From: DASRWT01 sp963748485
GTDB lineage: Bacteria > Methylomirabilota > Methylomirabilia > Rokubacteriales > CSP1-6
Direction: 5' to 3'
DNA length: 64,000 nt
NCBI GenBank assembly: GCA_963748485.1
Contig: CAVVJF010000019.1
Location: 186,001 to 250,000 of the forward strand
The notes below the pieces were generated by a model, which saw nothing but the letters and a program-made list of their open reading frames with translations, was not told where the DNA came from and made no database searches. Position 1 is the stretch's first letter, and every line of letters starts with the position of its first letter. Position numbers and translations under genes: made by a program. Positions 1 to 8,250 of this stretch are shown in pieces.

Positions 1-86
1 TCGATCTCGGATGCCGCTGTTCGACTTATCGGTGGGAGGCACACGACGGTCCGAAGGACCAAAACCACTAGATAGAGGAGAACAGC

Positions 87-566
87 ATGGGAGCAAAGGG
101 CGAAGCGCTTGCGAAGCAGTTCGAGGCCAAGGCTCAGGAGGCCGCCACCGTGCTCGAGAAGCTGAGCGATGGGGACTGGAAGAAGGTGACCGAAGCGGAG
201 AAGTGGTCCGTCGGCGTGACCGCGCATCATCTGGCGACCTCGTATGAGCGGGTCCCCGACGTTGCCACGGGGCTCGCGGCCGGGCAATCGTTCGGCAACT
301 TCACAAGGAAGGTCCTCGACGAGGGGAACGCCCAGCACGCGAAGGATTTCGCCGGTTGCACCAAGGAGGAGACGCTCGCGCTCCATCGGAAGGGCACCGC
401 GAAGGCCGCTGCCGCGGTCCGCGGGTTCAGCGACGCGCAGCTGGAGACGAGGGGGGTCCTCTTCACGGACGCGCCGCCGATGACGGTGGAGCAGCTGATC
501 ATGGGGGCCCTCATCAACCACACCGACGAACACTACGGCAGCATCCGGAAGACGGTAGGCAAGTAA
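87..566 (+). CDS. DinB-fold protein
   Basis: A 159-residue soluble protein that resembles the DinB/YfiT-like four-helix-bundle superfamily. These are metal-dependent enzymes, often thiol transferases or stress-induced proteins. The N-terminal half carries the usual W-S-V-x-x-x-A-H-H-L-A helix. The C-terminal helix has N-H-T-D-E-H-Y-G-S-I-R, which supplies the second pair of histidines. The start is fixed by an AGGAG ribosome site eight bases before the ATG. It is followed after 12 bases by a PPOX-fold gene and then a SnoaL-fold gene, so the three probably form one transcript of small detoxification or stress proteins. The specific substrate cannot be read from the sequence. Confidence 0.8.
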   Translation: MGAKGEALAKQFEAKAQEAATVLEKLSDGDWKKVTEAEKWSVGVTAHHLATSYERVPDVATGLAAGQSFGNFTRKVLDEGNAQHAKDFAGCTKEETLALHRKGTAKAAAAVRGFSDAQLETRGVLFTDAPPMTVEQLIMGALINHTDEHYGSIRKTVGK

Positions 567-578
567 TCGGAGAAAGCT

Positions 579-1004
579 ATGACCATCACTCCGGCAATCC
601 GAGAGCTCATAGATTCAGGTCCGCTTGCTCATGTGACGACACTCAATACGGACGGGAGCCCGCAGGTCTCCGTGGTGTGGGTTGGCGTCGATGGCGACGA
701 GTTCGTCACGGGGCACCTGGGCGAATGGCAAAAGATCAGGAATCTTCAGAAAGACCCGCGCGTCGCCCTCTCCCTACTCGGCCGGGGGAAGAACGCCATG
801 GGCCTCCAAGAGTATCTCGTCGTCTACGGCAAGGCCCGAATCACCGAGGGGGGCGCGGTAGAACTCCTTCAGCGGCTCGCTCGCATCTATCTGGGCCCCG
901 ACGTCGACTTTCCTCCCGAATCGCTCCGCAAACCAGGCTTCATCGCACACATCACGCCGGCACGCTACGCCGGAATCGGCCCCTGGCAGCCCCGGCAGCG
1001 CTAG
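579..1004 (+). CDS. PPOX-class flavin/F420-dependent oxidoreductase
   Basis: A 141-residue split-barrel protein of the pyridoxamine 5'-phosphate oxidase-like superfamily. The N-terminal pattern (L-A-H-V-T-T-L-N-T-D-G-S-P-Q-V-S) and the K-x-R-N-L-x-x-D-P-R-V-A-L-S segment are typical of the short F420/flavin-binding PPOX proteins that reduce or bind quinone-like or heme-degradation substrates. A GGAGA site precedes the ATG. It lies 12 bases downstream of the DinB-fold gene and 11 bases upstream of the SnoaL-like gene, in the same direction. Whether it binds FMN or F420 cannot be decided here. Confidence 0.8.
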   Translation: MTITPAIRELIDSGPLAHVTTLNTDGSPQVSVVWVGVDGDEFVTGHLGEWQKIRNLQKDPRVALSLLGRGKNAMGLQEYLVVYGKARITEGGAVELLQRLARIYLGPDVDFPPESLRKPGFIAHITPARYAGIGPWQPRQR

Positions 1005-1015
1005 AGGAGGCTTTC

Positions 1016-1408
1016 ATGCCAGACTCCCCTCAGATCGCTGTCGTCCGTCGGCTCTACGACGCGCGCGGCAACCCGGACATCATCGGGCAGGTGCTGGCCC
1101 CGGACGTCCGCTGGGAAGTCGTCGAGGGCTTTCCGTACGGCGGTGTCTACGTTGGCCTCGACGACGTAGTCCGCAACTTCTTTGGCCGTCTCTTCCAGGA
1201 CTGCGAGAACTTCGTCGCCGTGGGCTCCGAGTTCCTCGAGTCCGGCGACCGCGTCATCGCGCTGGGGACCTACCGCGGCCGGGCGAAGGCCACCGGGAAG
1301 GACTTCACCGCCCAGTTTGCTCATGTGTGGACCCTGCAAGGCGGCAAGATCGTGCGCCTGCAGCAGTGCGCCGATACGGTGCAGCTTACTCGGGCAATGG
1401 CCCACTAG
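1016..1408 (+). CDS. SnoaL-like / NTF2-fold protein
   Basis: A 130-residue protein with the layout of a SnoaL-like (NTF2-fold) polyketide-cyclase or ketosteroid-isomerase-type domain. The N-terminal helix (V-V-R-R-L-Y-D-A-R-G-N-P) is followed by L-A-P-D-V-R-W-E-V and a C-terminal strand pair (F-A-H-V-W-T-L-Q-G-G-K-I-V-R-L). A longer open frame extends upstream, but this ATG has an ideal AGAGGAGG site six bases before it and follows the previous stop by 11 bases, so it is chosen as the start. Family members range from enzymes to non-catalytic binding proteins, so the function is open. Confidence 0.8.
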   Translation: MPDSPQIAVVRRLYDARGNPDIIGQVLAPDVRWEVVEGFPYGGVYVGLDDVVRNFFGRLFQDCENFVAVGSEFLESGDRVIALGTYRGRAKATGKDFTAQFAHVWTLQGGKIVRLQQCADTVQLTRAMAH

Positions 1409-1421
1409 ACAACTGACGACG

Positions 1422-2291
1422 CTACGTCTTGTCGAGGAAGTTGCGAATGGCGGCCACAGTGGCGGCCGGCTGCTCTTCCATCAGCCAATGCCCCGAGTCC
1501 GGGATGACCGTCGAGCTCACATCCGTCGCGACGAAGCGCAGGAGATCGGCCATGGCCGCGCCGAATGATTGGGCGGCCCCGATCGCCAACACGGGCATCG
1601 CGAGCTTGCCCTTGGCCGCAAACGCCTTGTTGTCGACCGCATCCTGCTGAAAGGCCGCGAACTGATTGAACGCGGAACGCATGGCGCCCGGTCGCGCGTA
1701 GAGGTCAGCGTAGTGCTGACGCGTCGCCTCATCGATCGCCTTCGGATTGGCGGAGAGCTCGTTCCAAAAGCGGTCGAGGTAAATGCGCTCTCGGCCTTCG
1801 ACCAGACGCTCGACATCAGGTCCACGGAAATTGAAATGCCACAACGACGGGCTTCGGGTGATCTCGTCCCACGGCCCGATGCCTGGAAGTGGAGCATCCA
1901 TAACCACGAACCGGATGACACGTTCTGGGTATTGCGCAGCAAACGCGAACCCGACCATGTTTCCGATATCGTGGCTGACAACGTCGGCCTTCTGAATCCT
2001 CAGCGTATCGAGGACGCGAGCGACATCGACGCCTTGCGTTTTTTTGTCGTAACCGCCATCAGGATGTGACGACAGCCCCATGCCCCGCAGGTCCGGGACC
2101 ACGACAGTGTGTTCGGGCGCAAGCGCCGCCGCCAGAGGCGCCCACATGTCCCCTGTATCACCGAAGCCGTGCAGCATGACCACCGCAGGCCCTTGGCCCC
2201 CGACCCGGACATGGATAGTCGCACCATCACTCTTGATGTCTTCGGCCCGGAACCCGGACGGAAACGGCTGAACGCCCGTCATGGCACGCAT
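1422..2291 (-). CDS. alpha/beta-hydrolase, epoxide hydrolase/dehalogenase type
   Basis: A 289-residue alpha/beta-hydrolase. The oxyanion-hole motif is H-G-F-G-D-T-G (from H41). The nucleophile elbow is S-H-D-I-G, giving an aspartate nucleophile (D108) as in epoxide hydrolases and haloalkane/haloacetate dehalogenases rather than a serine esterase. The catalytic His is in S-G-H-W-L-M-E-E (H268). Residues between about 125 and 225 form the cap domain. It converges on the upstream three-gene cluster with a gap of 13 bases. A second ATG three codons in (M-T-G-V-Q) could be the true start. Substrate is unknown. Confidence 0.85.
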   Translation of the reverse strand: MRAMTGVQPFPSGFRAEDIKSDGATIHVRVGGQGPAVVMLHGFGDTGDMWAPLAAALAPEHTVVVPDLRGMGLSSHPDGGYDKKTQGVDVARVLDTLRIQKADVVSHDIGNMVGFAFAAQYPERVIRFVVMDAPLPGIGPWDEITRSPSLWHFNFRGPDVERLVEGRERIYLDRFWNELSANPKAIDEATRQHYADLYARPGAMRSAFNQFAAFQQDAVDNKAFAAKGKLAMPVLAIGAAQSFGAAMADLLRFVATDVSSTVIPDSGHWLMEEQPAATVAAIRNFLDKT

Positions 2292-2404
2292 GGGTCAGAT
2301 GATGGTCGTAAGCACTCGCCGAGTCAACGAGCGCGCCCACCGGGGGCAATCGCCGCCGGAAGGGTGCTAGAGTTGGCTACGCGTCAAAAACGACTTCCCC
2401 GGAC

Positions 2405-3184
2405 ATGAAGCCCCCGACACACCGCCTCCTCGTCAGCGTTCACGCCTCGCTGGTGTTCTTGGCGGTGTATGGCGCGGGGGCGATCTCGGCGGGACAGGAG
2501 ATGTCCCCCTTCTTGACGGTCGCCCCGGGCATCAGCCACGCGACCTTCGATCGGCGCCGGCCCGATGAGGAGCGCTTCTCAGGTCACGCATTCCAGATTG
2601 ATCTTGGTGAAGCCGAACTGCGCCTCGTCCCCGCCGGCGGCCCGTCGTCGAGGCAAACCGTCGAGCAGATCGCCTCGCGCTTTCCCGCCATCGTTGCCGT
2701 CAATGCCAGCTTTTTCGACAACGAGGGTCGCGCGATGGGCCTCGCAGTCGGCGAAGGGGGACTCATCGCAACGGGCAGGCTCAAGAGCTGGGGGGCGCTC
2801 GCGGTCAATGGAACCGACGCGAGGATCGCCCTCGGTGCGGACATCCCAGATCACTTCACCGATCGCCTTATCGTCCAAGGGATACCCAGACTCGTCGTCG
2901 GGGGAAGGGTCCCGGGACTCAAGCGGCAGGTGGCCGAACGCACCGCGGTCTGCGCCGCCGGCAGTCGGGTTGTCATCGTCGTCGCGACAAAGGTCGAGAC
3001 CACGGCCTTCGCACGCTTTCTCGCCGAGCCATCGGAGAAGGCTGGGCTTGGATGCTCGGATGCTCTGAATCTTGACGGTGGCCCCTCGACCCAGCTCGTG
3101 GTTAGGCTCCCTGCGCTGACGCTGTCGCTGCGCGGCGGGTCGCAGGTGCCAAACGCGCTCGTTGCGATTCCGGGCAAGAAGTAA
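2405..3184 (+). CDS. Secreted phosphodiester glycosidase (NAGPA domain)
   Basis: A 259-residue exported protein. Residues 1-30 form a signal peptide (charged start, long hydrophobic core, A-x-A region). The mature part matches the phosphodiester glycosidase/NAGPA domain. It has a central N-A-S-F-F-D segment, the family's first conserved block, and near the C-terminus A-L-N-L-D-G-G-P-S-T-Q, the second signature block. Bacterial members cleave sugar-phosphodiester bonds or modify exopolysaccharide in the periplasm or cell wall. It stands alone between a divergent hydrolase and the sigma-54 activator. Confidence 0.85.
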   Translation: MKPPTHRLLVSVHASLVFLAVYGAGAISAGQEMSPFLTVAPGISHATFDRRRPDEERFSGHAFQIDLGEAELRLVPAGGPSSRQTVEQIASRFPAIVAVNASFFDNEGRAMGLAVGEGGLIATGRLKSWGALAVNGTDARIALGADIPDHFTDRLIVQGIPRLVVGGRVPGLKRQVAERTAVCAAGSRVVIVVATKVETTAFARFLAEPSEKAGLGCSDALNLDGGPSTQLVVRLPALTLSLRGGSQVPNALVAIPGKK

Positions 3185-3209
3185 CCAGGATCACGTTTCG
3201 CTTACTTCC

Positions 3210-3238
3210 TTGACAGCTCTTTGCCCCGGCGCTAGCGT
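3210..3238 (+). promoter_or_regulatory. Candidate sigma-70-type promoter
   Basis: A perfect -35 hexamer TTGACA (3210-3215) is separated by 17 bases from TAGCGT (3233-3238), about 95 bases before the sigma-54 activator start. This would allow constitutive expression of the activator, independent of the sigma-54 promoter it probably controls. Confidence 0.45.
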
Positions 3239-3331
3239 GGGTCTTGCGCTAGGTCGAGCGTTGACGTTACACCACCGATAGGTTCATCATCGCCCGTTCT
3301 CGTCCTCGCACCCATACTCGCTCGCGTACGA

Positions 3332-4315
3332 ATGACAACATTCCACGAGCTGCCCGGCCTCGATGCCGGGACCCACGGCTTGGTGGGCGCCTCCGCGCCG
3401 ATGCTCGAGGTGTACCGCATGGTGGCGCGGGCCGCCCCCACCACCAGCACGGTGCTCATCCAGGGCGAGACCGGCACCGGGAAGGAGCTCATCGCGCGGG
3501 CCGTCCACCGGGCGAGCCGCCGGAGCGATCAGCCGTTCATCCCCGTCGACTGCAGCGCCCTCGCAGAAAGCCTGCTCGAGAGCGAGCTCTTCGGTCACAC
3601 GAGAGGAGCCTTCACGGGCGCGGTCAGCGACAAGCGCGGGCCGTTCGAGGCCGCCGGCGGGGGGACGTGCTTCCTCGATGAGATCGGCGAGGTCAGCCTG
3701 GGCGTCCAGGCGAAGCTCCTGCGGGTGCTCCAGGAGCGCGAGGTGCGGCGGGTCGGAGGGACCGAGCGCCACAAGGTCGACGTCCGGATCATCGCCGCGA
3801 CCAACAAGGATCTCGCCGCGCTGGTCGCGGAGGGCAAGTTCCGGGAAGATCTCTTCTACCGCCTGAGCGTCGTCACGATTGCGCTGCCGCCCCTGCGGGA
3901 GCGCCCCGAGGATATCCCCGTGCTCGCCGATCACTTCCTGCAGGCGTTCCTCGCGGTCAACGACCAGCCTCCCCGGACGATCTCGCCCGAGGCCATGGCC
4001 GTCGTCGTCGCCCATGACTGGCCCGGAAACGTCCGCGAGCTCCAGCACGCAATCGAGCGCGCGGCCACGCTCAGCACGGGCCCCGTCCTGGGTCCAGAGG
4101 ACTTGCCCCCCAAGGTCAGCGTGGCGGCCGCCCCGGCCGCAACGGGCCCGGCGCCGCGCTTGAGCCTCCAGGCGGTGGTCAGCGCCCACCTCCGGCGCGC
4201 GTTGAAGGAGGCGCGGTGGAACAAGAAGCTGGCCGCCCAGCTCCTCGGGATCCATCGCCGCACGCTCTACCGGCTGACGAAGCGCCACGGAATCCCCCTC
4301 GGCGAGCACGAGTGA
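3332..4315 (+). CDS. Sigma-54-dependent Fis-family activator, no sensor domain
   Basis: A 327-residue enhancer-binding protein consisting only of an AAA+ sigma-54 interaction domain and a Fis-type helix-turn-helix, like PspF. Walker A is G-E-T-G-T-G-K-E, the sigma-54 contact loop is an intact G-A-F-T-G-A, and Walker B is G-G-G-T-C-F-L-D-E-I-G. The W-P-G-N-V-R-E-L block ends the AAA+ domain. The C-terminal HTH (A-A-Q-L-L-G-I-H-R-R-T-L-Y-R) would bind an upstream enhancer. Without a receiver, GAF or PAS domain it must be controlled by expression level or by a partner protein. A strong -24/-12 promoter lies 193 bases after its stop, before the Gln-rich gene, its most likely target. Confidence 0.92.
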   Translation: MTTFHELPGLDAGTHGLVGASAPMLEVYRMVARAAPTTSTVLIQGETGTGKELIARAVHRASRRSDQPFIPVDCSALAESLLESELFGHTRGAFTGAVSDKRGPFEAAGGGTCFLDEIGEVSLGVQAKLLRVLQEREVRRVGGTERHKVDVRIIAATNKDLAALVAEGKFREDLFYRLSVVTIALPPLRERPEDIPVLADHFLQAFLAVNDQPPRTISPEAMAVVVAHDWPGNVRELQHAIERAATLSTGPVLGPEDLPPKVSVAAAPAATGPAPRLSLQAVVSAHLRRALKEARWNKKLAAQLLGIHRRTLYRLTKRHGIPLGEHE

Positions 4316-4387
4316 GACAAACGGGCTCACCGCGGGCGAAACCGCCTCACCGCCTCTAACCCTCCGGCCTTCCGTAGCTTCGCCGCG

Positions 4388-4404
4388 CGCTCGCCGGACG
4401 AGCG
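4388..4404. promoter_or_regulatory. Inverted repeat, possible enhancer or terminator
   Basis: CGCTCG-N5-CGAGCG lies 73 bases after the activator gene and about 104 bases before the -24 element of the sigma-54 promoter. That distance suits an upstream activating sequence for a Fis-type HTH. A short transcription terminator for the activator gene is the alternative; no T-run follows. Confidence 0.3.
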
Positions 4405-4507
4405 TGTGCCGGTCTGGCGCCTCGTCGACTCGCCACATCGCGCGGTCGCGCCCCGCCCGATCCAAAAAGCGCGTTTACCGTCCGCATCTTGGCGCGGCGC
4501 TCGACAC

Positions 4508-4523
4508 TGGCAAGCCACTTGCG
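4508..4523 (+). promoter_or_regulatory. Sigma-54 (-24/-12) promoter
   Basis: TGGCAAGCCACTTGCG matches the sigma-54 consensus (TGGCAYR-N4-TTGCW) with the invariant GG and GC separated by exactly 10 bases. It sits between a sigma-54 activator gene and the Gln-rich/subtilase pair, with a predicted start near 4534 and a leader of about 95 bases. I infer that it transcribes the two downstream genes. Confidence 0.75.
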
Positions 4524-4629
4524 AGATAGCGTCGCGTCGATGCGGTCGGCCCGCGGGATCGTCCGCGGGAGAACGATCCATCATCAGAAACACGGCTCAG
4601 GAGAAACACGACACCAGAGAGGAGCGCGA

Positions 4630-5055
4630 ATGATGTTTGACACCTCCACGTATCCGCAGTCCGCACTGTACGGCCTACCGCAGCTCGGCCAGCAGCAGGG
4701 GCCGTTCGCCCAGCCGCAGCTTCCGGGCTTCGTCCCCATCGTGAGCCTCGTGCCGCAAAGCCTGATCGTGAGCCTCGTGGTCCAGAGTCTCCAGCAGGCG
4801 CAGATCGCCGCCGGCACCCAGCAGGGCGCTCTCGGCCACCCAACGGGTCAGTTCGCGAGCCAGTTCGGCGCCCCGCAGCTCAGTTTGCCGTTCGGCCAGC
4901 CTCAGTTCTTGCAGTCGCCCTGGCAGCAGTCGCCGTTCCAGACGATCGGCGGCTGGGGCGGCCAGTCGCCATACGCGGGTGCCTTCGGCCGCGGCGTCCT
5001 GGGCTTCCAGGCGGCGCCGCAGATGGCGTACGCCGGTCAGCCGTTCGCCGGCTGA
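4630..5055 (+). CDS. Gln/Pro/Gly-rich low-complexity protein
   Basis: A 141-residue protein of unusual composition, rich in Gln, Pro, Gly, Ser, Phe and Leu, with almost no charged residues. It is built from irregular repeats of the type Q-x-P-F/L and G-Q-x-x-x-G. The middle has a hydrophobic block with near-repeats (S-L-V-P-Q-S-L-I-V-S-L-V-V-Q-S-L-Q-Q). There is no signal peptide and no family that I recognise. Two adjacent ATGs (4630 and 4633) follow an AGAGAGGAG ribosome site. The gene lies directly behind a sigma-54 promoter and 132 bases before a subtilase. Aggregation-prone, scaffold or protease-substrate roles are possible, but none is shown. Confidence 0.75.
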   Translation: MMFDTSTYPQSALYGLPQLGQQQGPFAQPQLPGFVPIVSLVPQSLIVSLVVQSLQQAQIAAGTQQGALGHPTGQFASQFGAPQLSLPFGQPQFLQSPWQQSPFQTIGGWGGQSPYAGAFGRGVLGFQAAPQMAYAGQPFAG

Positions 5056-5187
5056 TCGCGCCAACTGACCAGGCCAACTGACCCAGAAGGAGAGCGGGGT
5101 GGGGCGGAGGGCGCGCGCCGTCCGCCCTATCCCGTCATCGTCCACTCACCCGTCCATTACCGTTCTACTACCGCCAGGAGGTGCCCA

Positions 5188-7008
5188 ATGGCCGAGGAAG
5201 GCATCAAGCCCCCAAGCGTCCCCGCGCCGCCGGCGACGCGCATCCTGCAGCAGGGCAAGCGGCAGTTCATCATCGCGCCGCGCCGCGGAAGCCAGGCGCT
5301 GAGCGTCGGGCTGCGCCCCATGCCGGCGGCCGCCGTGCGCGCCGTCATCGGACAGCTCCCGGGCCTGGAGGTCGTGCGCGTGCTGCGATCGCGACGCGCG
5401 ATCTCCTCGTTCTCGCTCGTCCCTGACGAAGCGACCGAGGTCTACGTGGTACGGATCGACGATGACCGTGCCGAGCTGGTCAAGCAGACGCTTCCGCCCC
5501 AGCTCCTCCTCGAGGAGGACGCGGCGCTGGAATACGGGACGCCGGCCGCCCGCGCCCTCCCCGCGCCGACCCGCCTCGCCTCCTGGAGCTTCACCGGCGA
5601 CCTGGAGACCCGCCAGATCCGCTTCCGGGTCATCGGCGAGGGCGACAAGCCTCTCGCCCACGTCGGCGTGAGCCTCGCCGGCGAGGGGTTCCCGCATGAG
5701 GGACGAACGGACAAGCGGGGCGAGGTCACCCTGCCCCTGATCACTCTTCCGGGGAAACGCGCTCGGTCGTTATTCGCGAGCGCGGTCGGCGGCTACTGGG
5801 ACCAGTACCTCACGGACCCGGAGCTGACGGACGGCGAAGTCAACGTCGTGCGGCTGCGCGCCATCACTGAGACGATCGCAGGCTTTCCGCAGAGCTTCCG
5901 GTATGGCTGGGGACAGATTCAGATGGGTCTCGACCGCGTGCCGGAAACCCTGACGGGCAAGGGCGTGCGCATCGCCATCGTCGATTCCGGCGTGGACGCG
6001 AGCCACTCACTCCTCCGGCACATTCGGACGGGGGTGGACCTCACGAACAACGCGGATCCCCAGACCTGGACCAACGACGTCGTCGGGCACGGCTCGCACT
6101 GCGCCGGCATCATCGCCGGCCACGACGAATCGGGCAAGATGCTCCGCGGATTCGTCCCGGAAGCCGAGATCCATGCCGTCAAGGTGTTCCCGGGGGGGCA
6201 GTTCAGCAGCCTGCTCGAGGCCCTGGACTATTGCCTCGATCTCGAGATCGACGTCGTCAATCTGAGTCTGGGCAGCGTGCAGCGCTCTCAGGCCATCGAG
6301 CAGAAGCTCGAGGAGGCCGCGCTCAATGGAATCGCCTGCATCGTGGCGGGCGGCAATTCCGGCGGCCCGGTTCTTTTCCCGGCGTCGTCGGCCTTCACCC
6401 TCGCGGTGGGAGCGGTCGGGCGGCTCAACGAGTATCCGGACGACGCGTGGGACGCCACCACCGTGCTCCCGCACCTCGTCGCTCCTGATGGCATCTTCTC
6501 GCCGAGCTTCACCTGCGTTGGCCCGGACGTGGCGGTCTGCGCGCCGGGCGTGGCCATCGTGTCGGCGGTGCCGGGAGGCTTCGAGGCGCAGTCGGGCACC
6601 TCGATGGCGGCGCCTCACGTCACCGGGCTCGCCGCTCTCCTGCTCGCCCACCATCCCGCCTTCCAGGGACCGCTGCGCCCACGGAATCAGCAACGCGTCG
6701 CTACGCTGTTCAACACGATCCGGTCCCTCTGCGTCCCCTACGGGTTCGGCCCCCTCCGCGCCGGAGCCGGCCTGCCCCGTCTCCATGGGCTCGAGCGGGT
6801 GCTGCAGCCGGTCCCCGAACCGGGGCGGCGAACGACGGGAGTGCCGGGTAGCCAACCCGTCACGCCGGCCAGCGTCTTCGGCGCCGCTGTCAGTGGCCCC
6901 ATGGCCCCCATGGCCGATCCTCTCTACGTCCAGGCTTCGCTCGTCGCTCAGGCATGGCCGGTCCAGGCGTTGCTCGAGACCCTTCGCCGGCCGTACGGGA
7001 GTCTCTGA
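5188..7008 (+). CDS. Subtilisin-like S8 serine peptidase (no signal peptide)
   Basis: A 606-residue subtilase. The catalytic triad is complete: Asp266 (V-D-S-G-V-D), His301 (G-H-G-S-H-C-A-G) and Ser472 (G-T-S-M-A-A-P-H). About 250 residues precede the catalytic domain. They lack any export signal and look like a long pro-region with a small beta-sandwich, so the enzyme probably acts in the cytoplasm or leaves by another route. The C-terminal 60 residues are Pro/Ala/Met-rich and end in a hydrophobic amphipathic stretch. The start follows an ideal CCAGGAGG site. It is downstream of the Gln-rich gene and, by inference, under the same sigma-54 promoter, which suggests a protease-substrate or protease-scaffold pair. 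Confidence 0.9.
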   Translation: MAEEGIKPPSVPAPPATRILQQGKRQFIIAPRRGSQALSVGLRPMPAAAVRAVIGQLPGLEVVRVLRSRRAISSFSLVPDEATEVYVVRIDDDRAELVKQTLPPQLLLEEDAALEYGTPAARALPAPTRLASWSFTGDLETRQIRFRVIGEGDKPLAHVGVSLAGEGFPHEGRTDKRGEVTLPLITLPGKRARSLFASAVGGYWDQYLTDPELTDGEVNVVRLRAITETIAGFPQSFRYGWGQIQMGLDRVPETLTGKGVRIAIVDSGVDASHSLLRHIRTGVDLTNNADPQTWTNDVVGHGSHCAGIIAGHDESGKMLRGFVPEAEIHAVKVFPGGQFSSLLEALDYCLDLEIDVVNLSLGSVQRSQAIEQKLEEAALNGIACIVAGGNSGGPVLFPASSAFTLAVGAVGRLNEYPDDAWDATTVLPHLVAPDGIFSPSFTCVGPDVAVCAPGVAIVSAVPGGFEAQSGTSMAAPHVTGLAALLLAHHPAFQGPLRPRNQQRVATLFNTIRSLCVPYGFGPLRAGAGLPRLHGLERVLQPVPEPGRRTTGVPGSQPVTPASVFGAAVSGPMAPMADPLYVQASLVAQAWPVQALLETLRRPYGSL

Positions 7009-7023
7009 GGGGAGGTCGATCAG

Positions 7024-7051
7024 GCGGGCGCCGTGACGGCGCGGCGCCCGC
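7024..7051. terminator. Hairpin between convergent genes
   Basis: A 9-bp perfect stem, GCGGGCGCC pairing with GGCGCCCGC (7024-7032 and 7043-7051), lies just after the subtilase stop and at the last base of the convergent fic gene. It is a plausible bidirectional terminator without a T-tract. Confidence 0.4.
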
Positions 7052-8220
7052 TATCGGCCAGCGCCTTCTGCTTGGGCGAGCACGCGCTTCGTCAGCTCCC
7101 CGATGATGGCCGCCCGCGCTGCCTCACCTGCTTCCTGCACCGGCACGCGGAGCACAGCCGCCACGCGCGCGTTGAGCGCATCCCCGGCGCGGTACACGCG
7201 CGAGCGTGCACGCCCTTCGGCGCGCAGCAGGCCGGCCGCCGTCGCGCCGGCCAGGTCGTTCGTCGCCGAGGCCGTGCTCACGTCAGCGAGCGGGCGGTAG
7301 TAGCGCGGCGTGATGCCCCGCCCGAAGAAGGCGTCCCAGACGGCGTTCGCCACGCGCGGGGCGAGGCCCGCTGCCGTGACCGCCTCCTCCACTGCGGCCC
7401 AGACGCGTTGCTGGACGCGCTCACGGAGGTCGAGCGCACGTACCTGCTGAAGCTGCGCCTCCATGTGAGCCCGGCAGAAGGGCGTCACGTCCGCCTGCGA
7501 ATCGAATCGAGACCCCAGGCACTGGAAGGCGGCGTAGTACTCGGCCTGATGCCGCCCCCACCACTCCTCGAGCGATGTGAACTCAGGCAGCTTGAACCCG
7601 CCGCGATACATCGCGAGCGAGGACAGCACTCGCGCGGCGCGCCCGGTGCCATCCCGGAAGGGGTGGATGGCGGTTACGGCGGCGTGGATCCACGCGGCGG
7701 CGATCGCGGGATGGGTGAACCCCGCTTCCATCACTGCACAGGCCTCGTCGACCAGACTCGGCACCTGTTCGGGAGGCGGCGGCTCGAAAATAGGCTGCCC
7801 TGTGCGATTGTCCACCACGTACGCCGGGCCAGCGCGAAACCGTCCCGCGCCGTCGCCATGGTGCCCGGCAAGGATGCGATCGTGGAGGCCGACGAGCAGC
7901 TCGCGATTCCACTTGAAGGCGACGTCATCGGCGCGGCGCAAGACAAAGCCCATCGCGTCGCGATAGCCGCGGACGAGCGCGGCATCCGCCTCACGCACCT
8001 CGGCCGGGCGATCCCCCGCGAGAATGCAGTGGACTTCCTCCACCGTGACCGGCACGCCCTCCATCGAGGTGGACGCCGCTACGGACTCGGCCTCCAAGTC
8101 ACGGCGCAGGCGGCCGACCCACGCCCGTGCCATGGGGCCGCGGTAGTCGAGTTGGTCACGCCAGCGATCCAGCTCACCGGCGAGGTCGTGCAGGGCCTCC
8201 TGGTGGGCCGGGAAGATCAT
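7051..8220 (-). CDS. Fic-domain AMP-transferase family protein
   Basis: A 389-residue Fic protein. The core motif is H186-P-F-R-D-G-T-G-R-A-A-R, close to the canonical HPFx(D/E)GNGR but with Thr in place of the usual Asn192. Upstream, S50-T-S-M-E54-G55 fits the (S/T)xxxE(G/N) inhibitory helix, so this is a self-inhibited class II Fic protein with the inhibitory segment N-terminal to the Fic core. The C-terminal third looks like a winged-helix region. Such proteins typically transfer AMP from ATP to a hydroxyl side chain. It has its own AT-rich upstream region with a near-perfect palindrome, which hints at autoregulation. Confidence 0.88.
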   Translation of the reverse strand: MIFPAHQEALHDLAGELDRWRDQLDYRGPMARAWVGRLRRDLEAESVAASTSMEGVPVTVEEVHCILAGDRPAEVREADAALVRGYRDAMGFVLRRADDVAFKWNRELLVGLHDRILAGHHGDGAGRFRAGPAYVVDNRTGQPIFEPPPPEQVPSLVDEACAVMEAGFTHPAIAAAWIHAAVTAIHPFRDGTGRAARVLSSLAMYRGGFKLPEFTSLEEWWGRHQAEYYAAFQCLGSRFDSQADVTPFCRAHMEAQLQQVRALDLRERVQQRVWAAVEEAVTAAGLAPRVANAVWDAFFGRGITPRYYRPLADVSTASATNDLAGATAAGLLRAEGRARSRVYRAGDALNARVAAVLRVPVQEAGEAARAAIIGELTKRVLAQAEGAGR

Positions 8221-8224
8221 GGCT

Positions 8225-8250
8225 TAGTGGATTATACAGATAATCTACTA
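8225..8250. promoter_or_regulatory. Palindromic operator before fic
   Basis: A near-perfect 26-base palindrome, TAGTgGATTAT-acag-ATAATCtACTA, with one mismatched pair, starts four bases upstream of the fic ATG. It is embedded in a conspicuously AT-rich stretch (8221-8310) and is followed by a tandem TAGGTGAT direct repeat. It is positioned to control fic transcription or to fold in its leader mRNA. Confidence 0.55.

Noticed and set aside
1001..1405. Antisense frames opposite the SnoaL-like and neighbouring genes
   Set aside because: High GC makes long antisense frames common; these show no family pattern or ribosome site.
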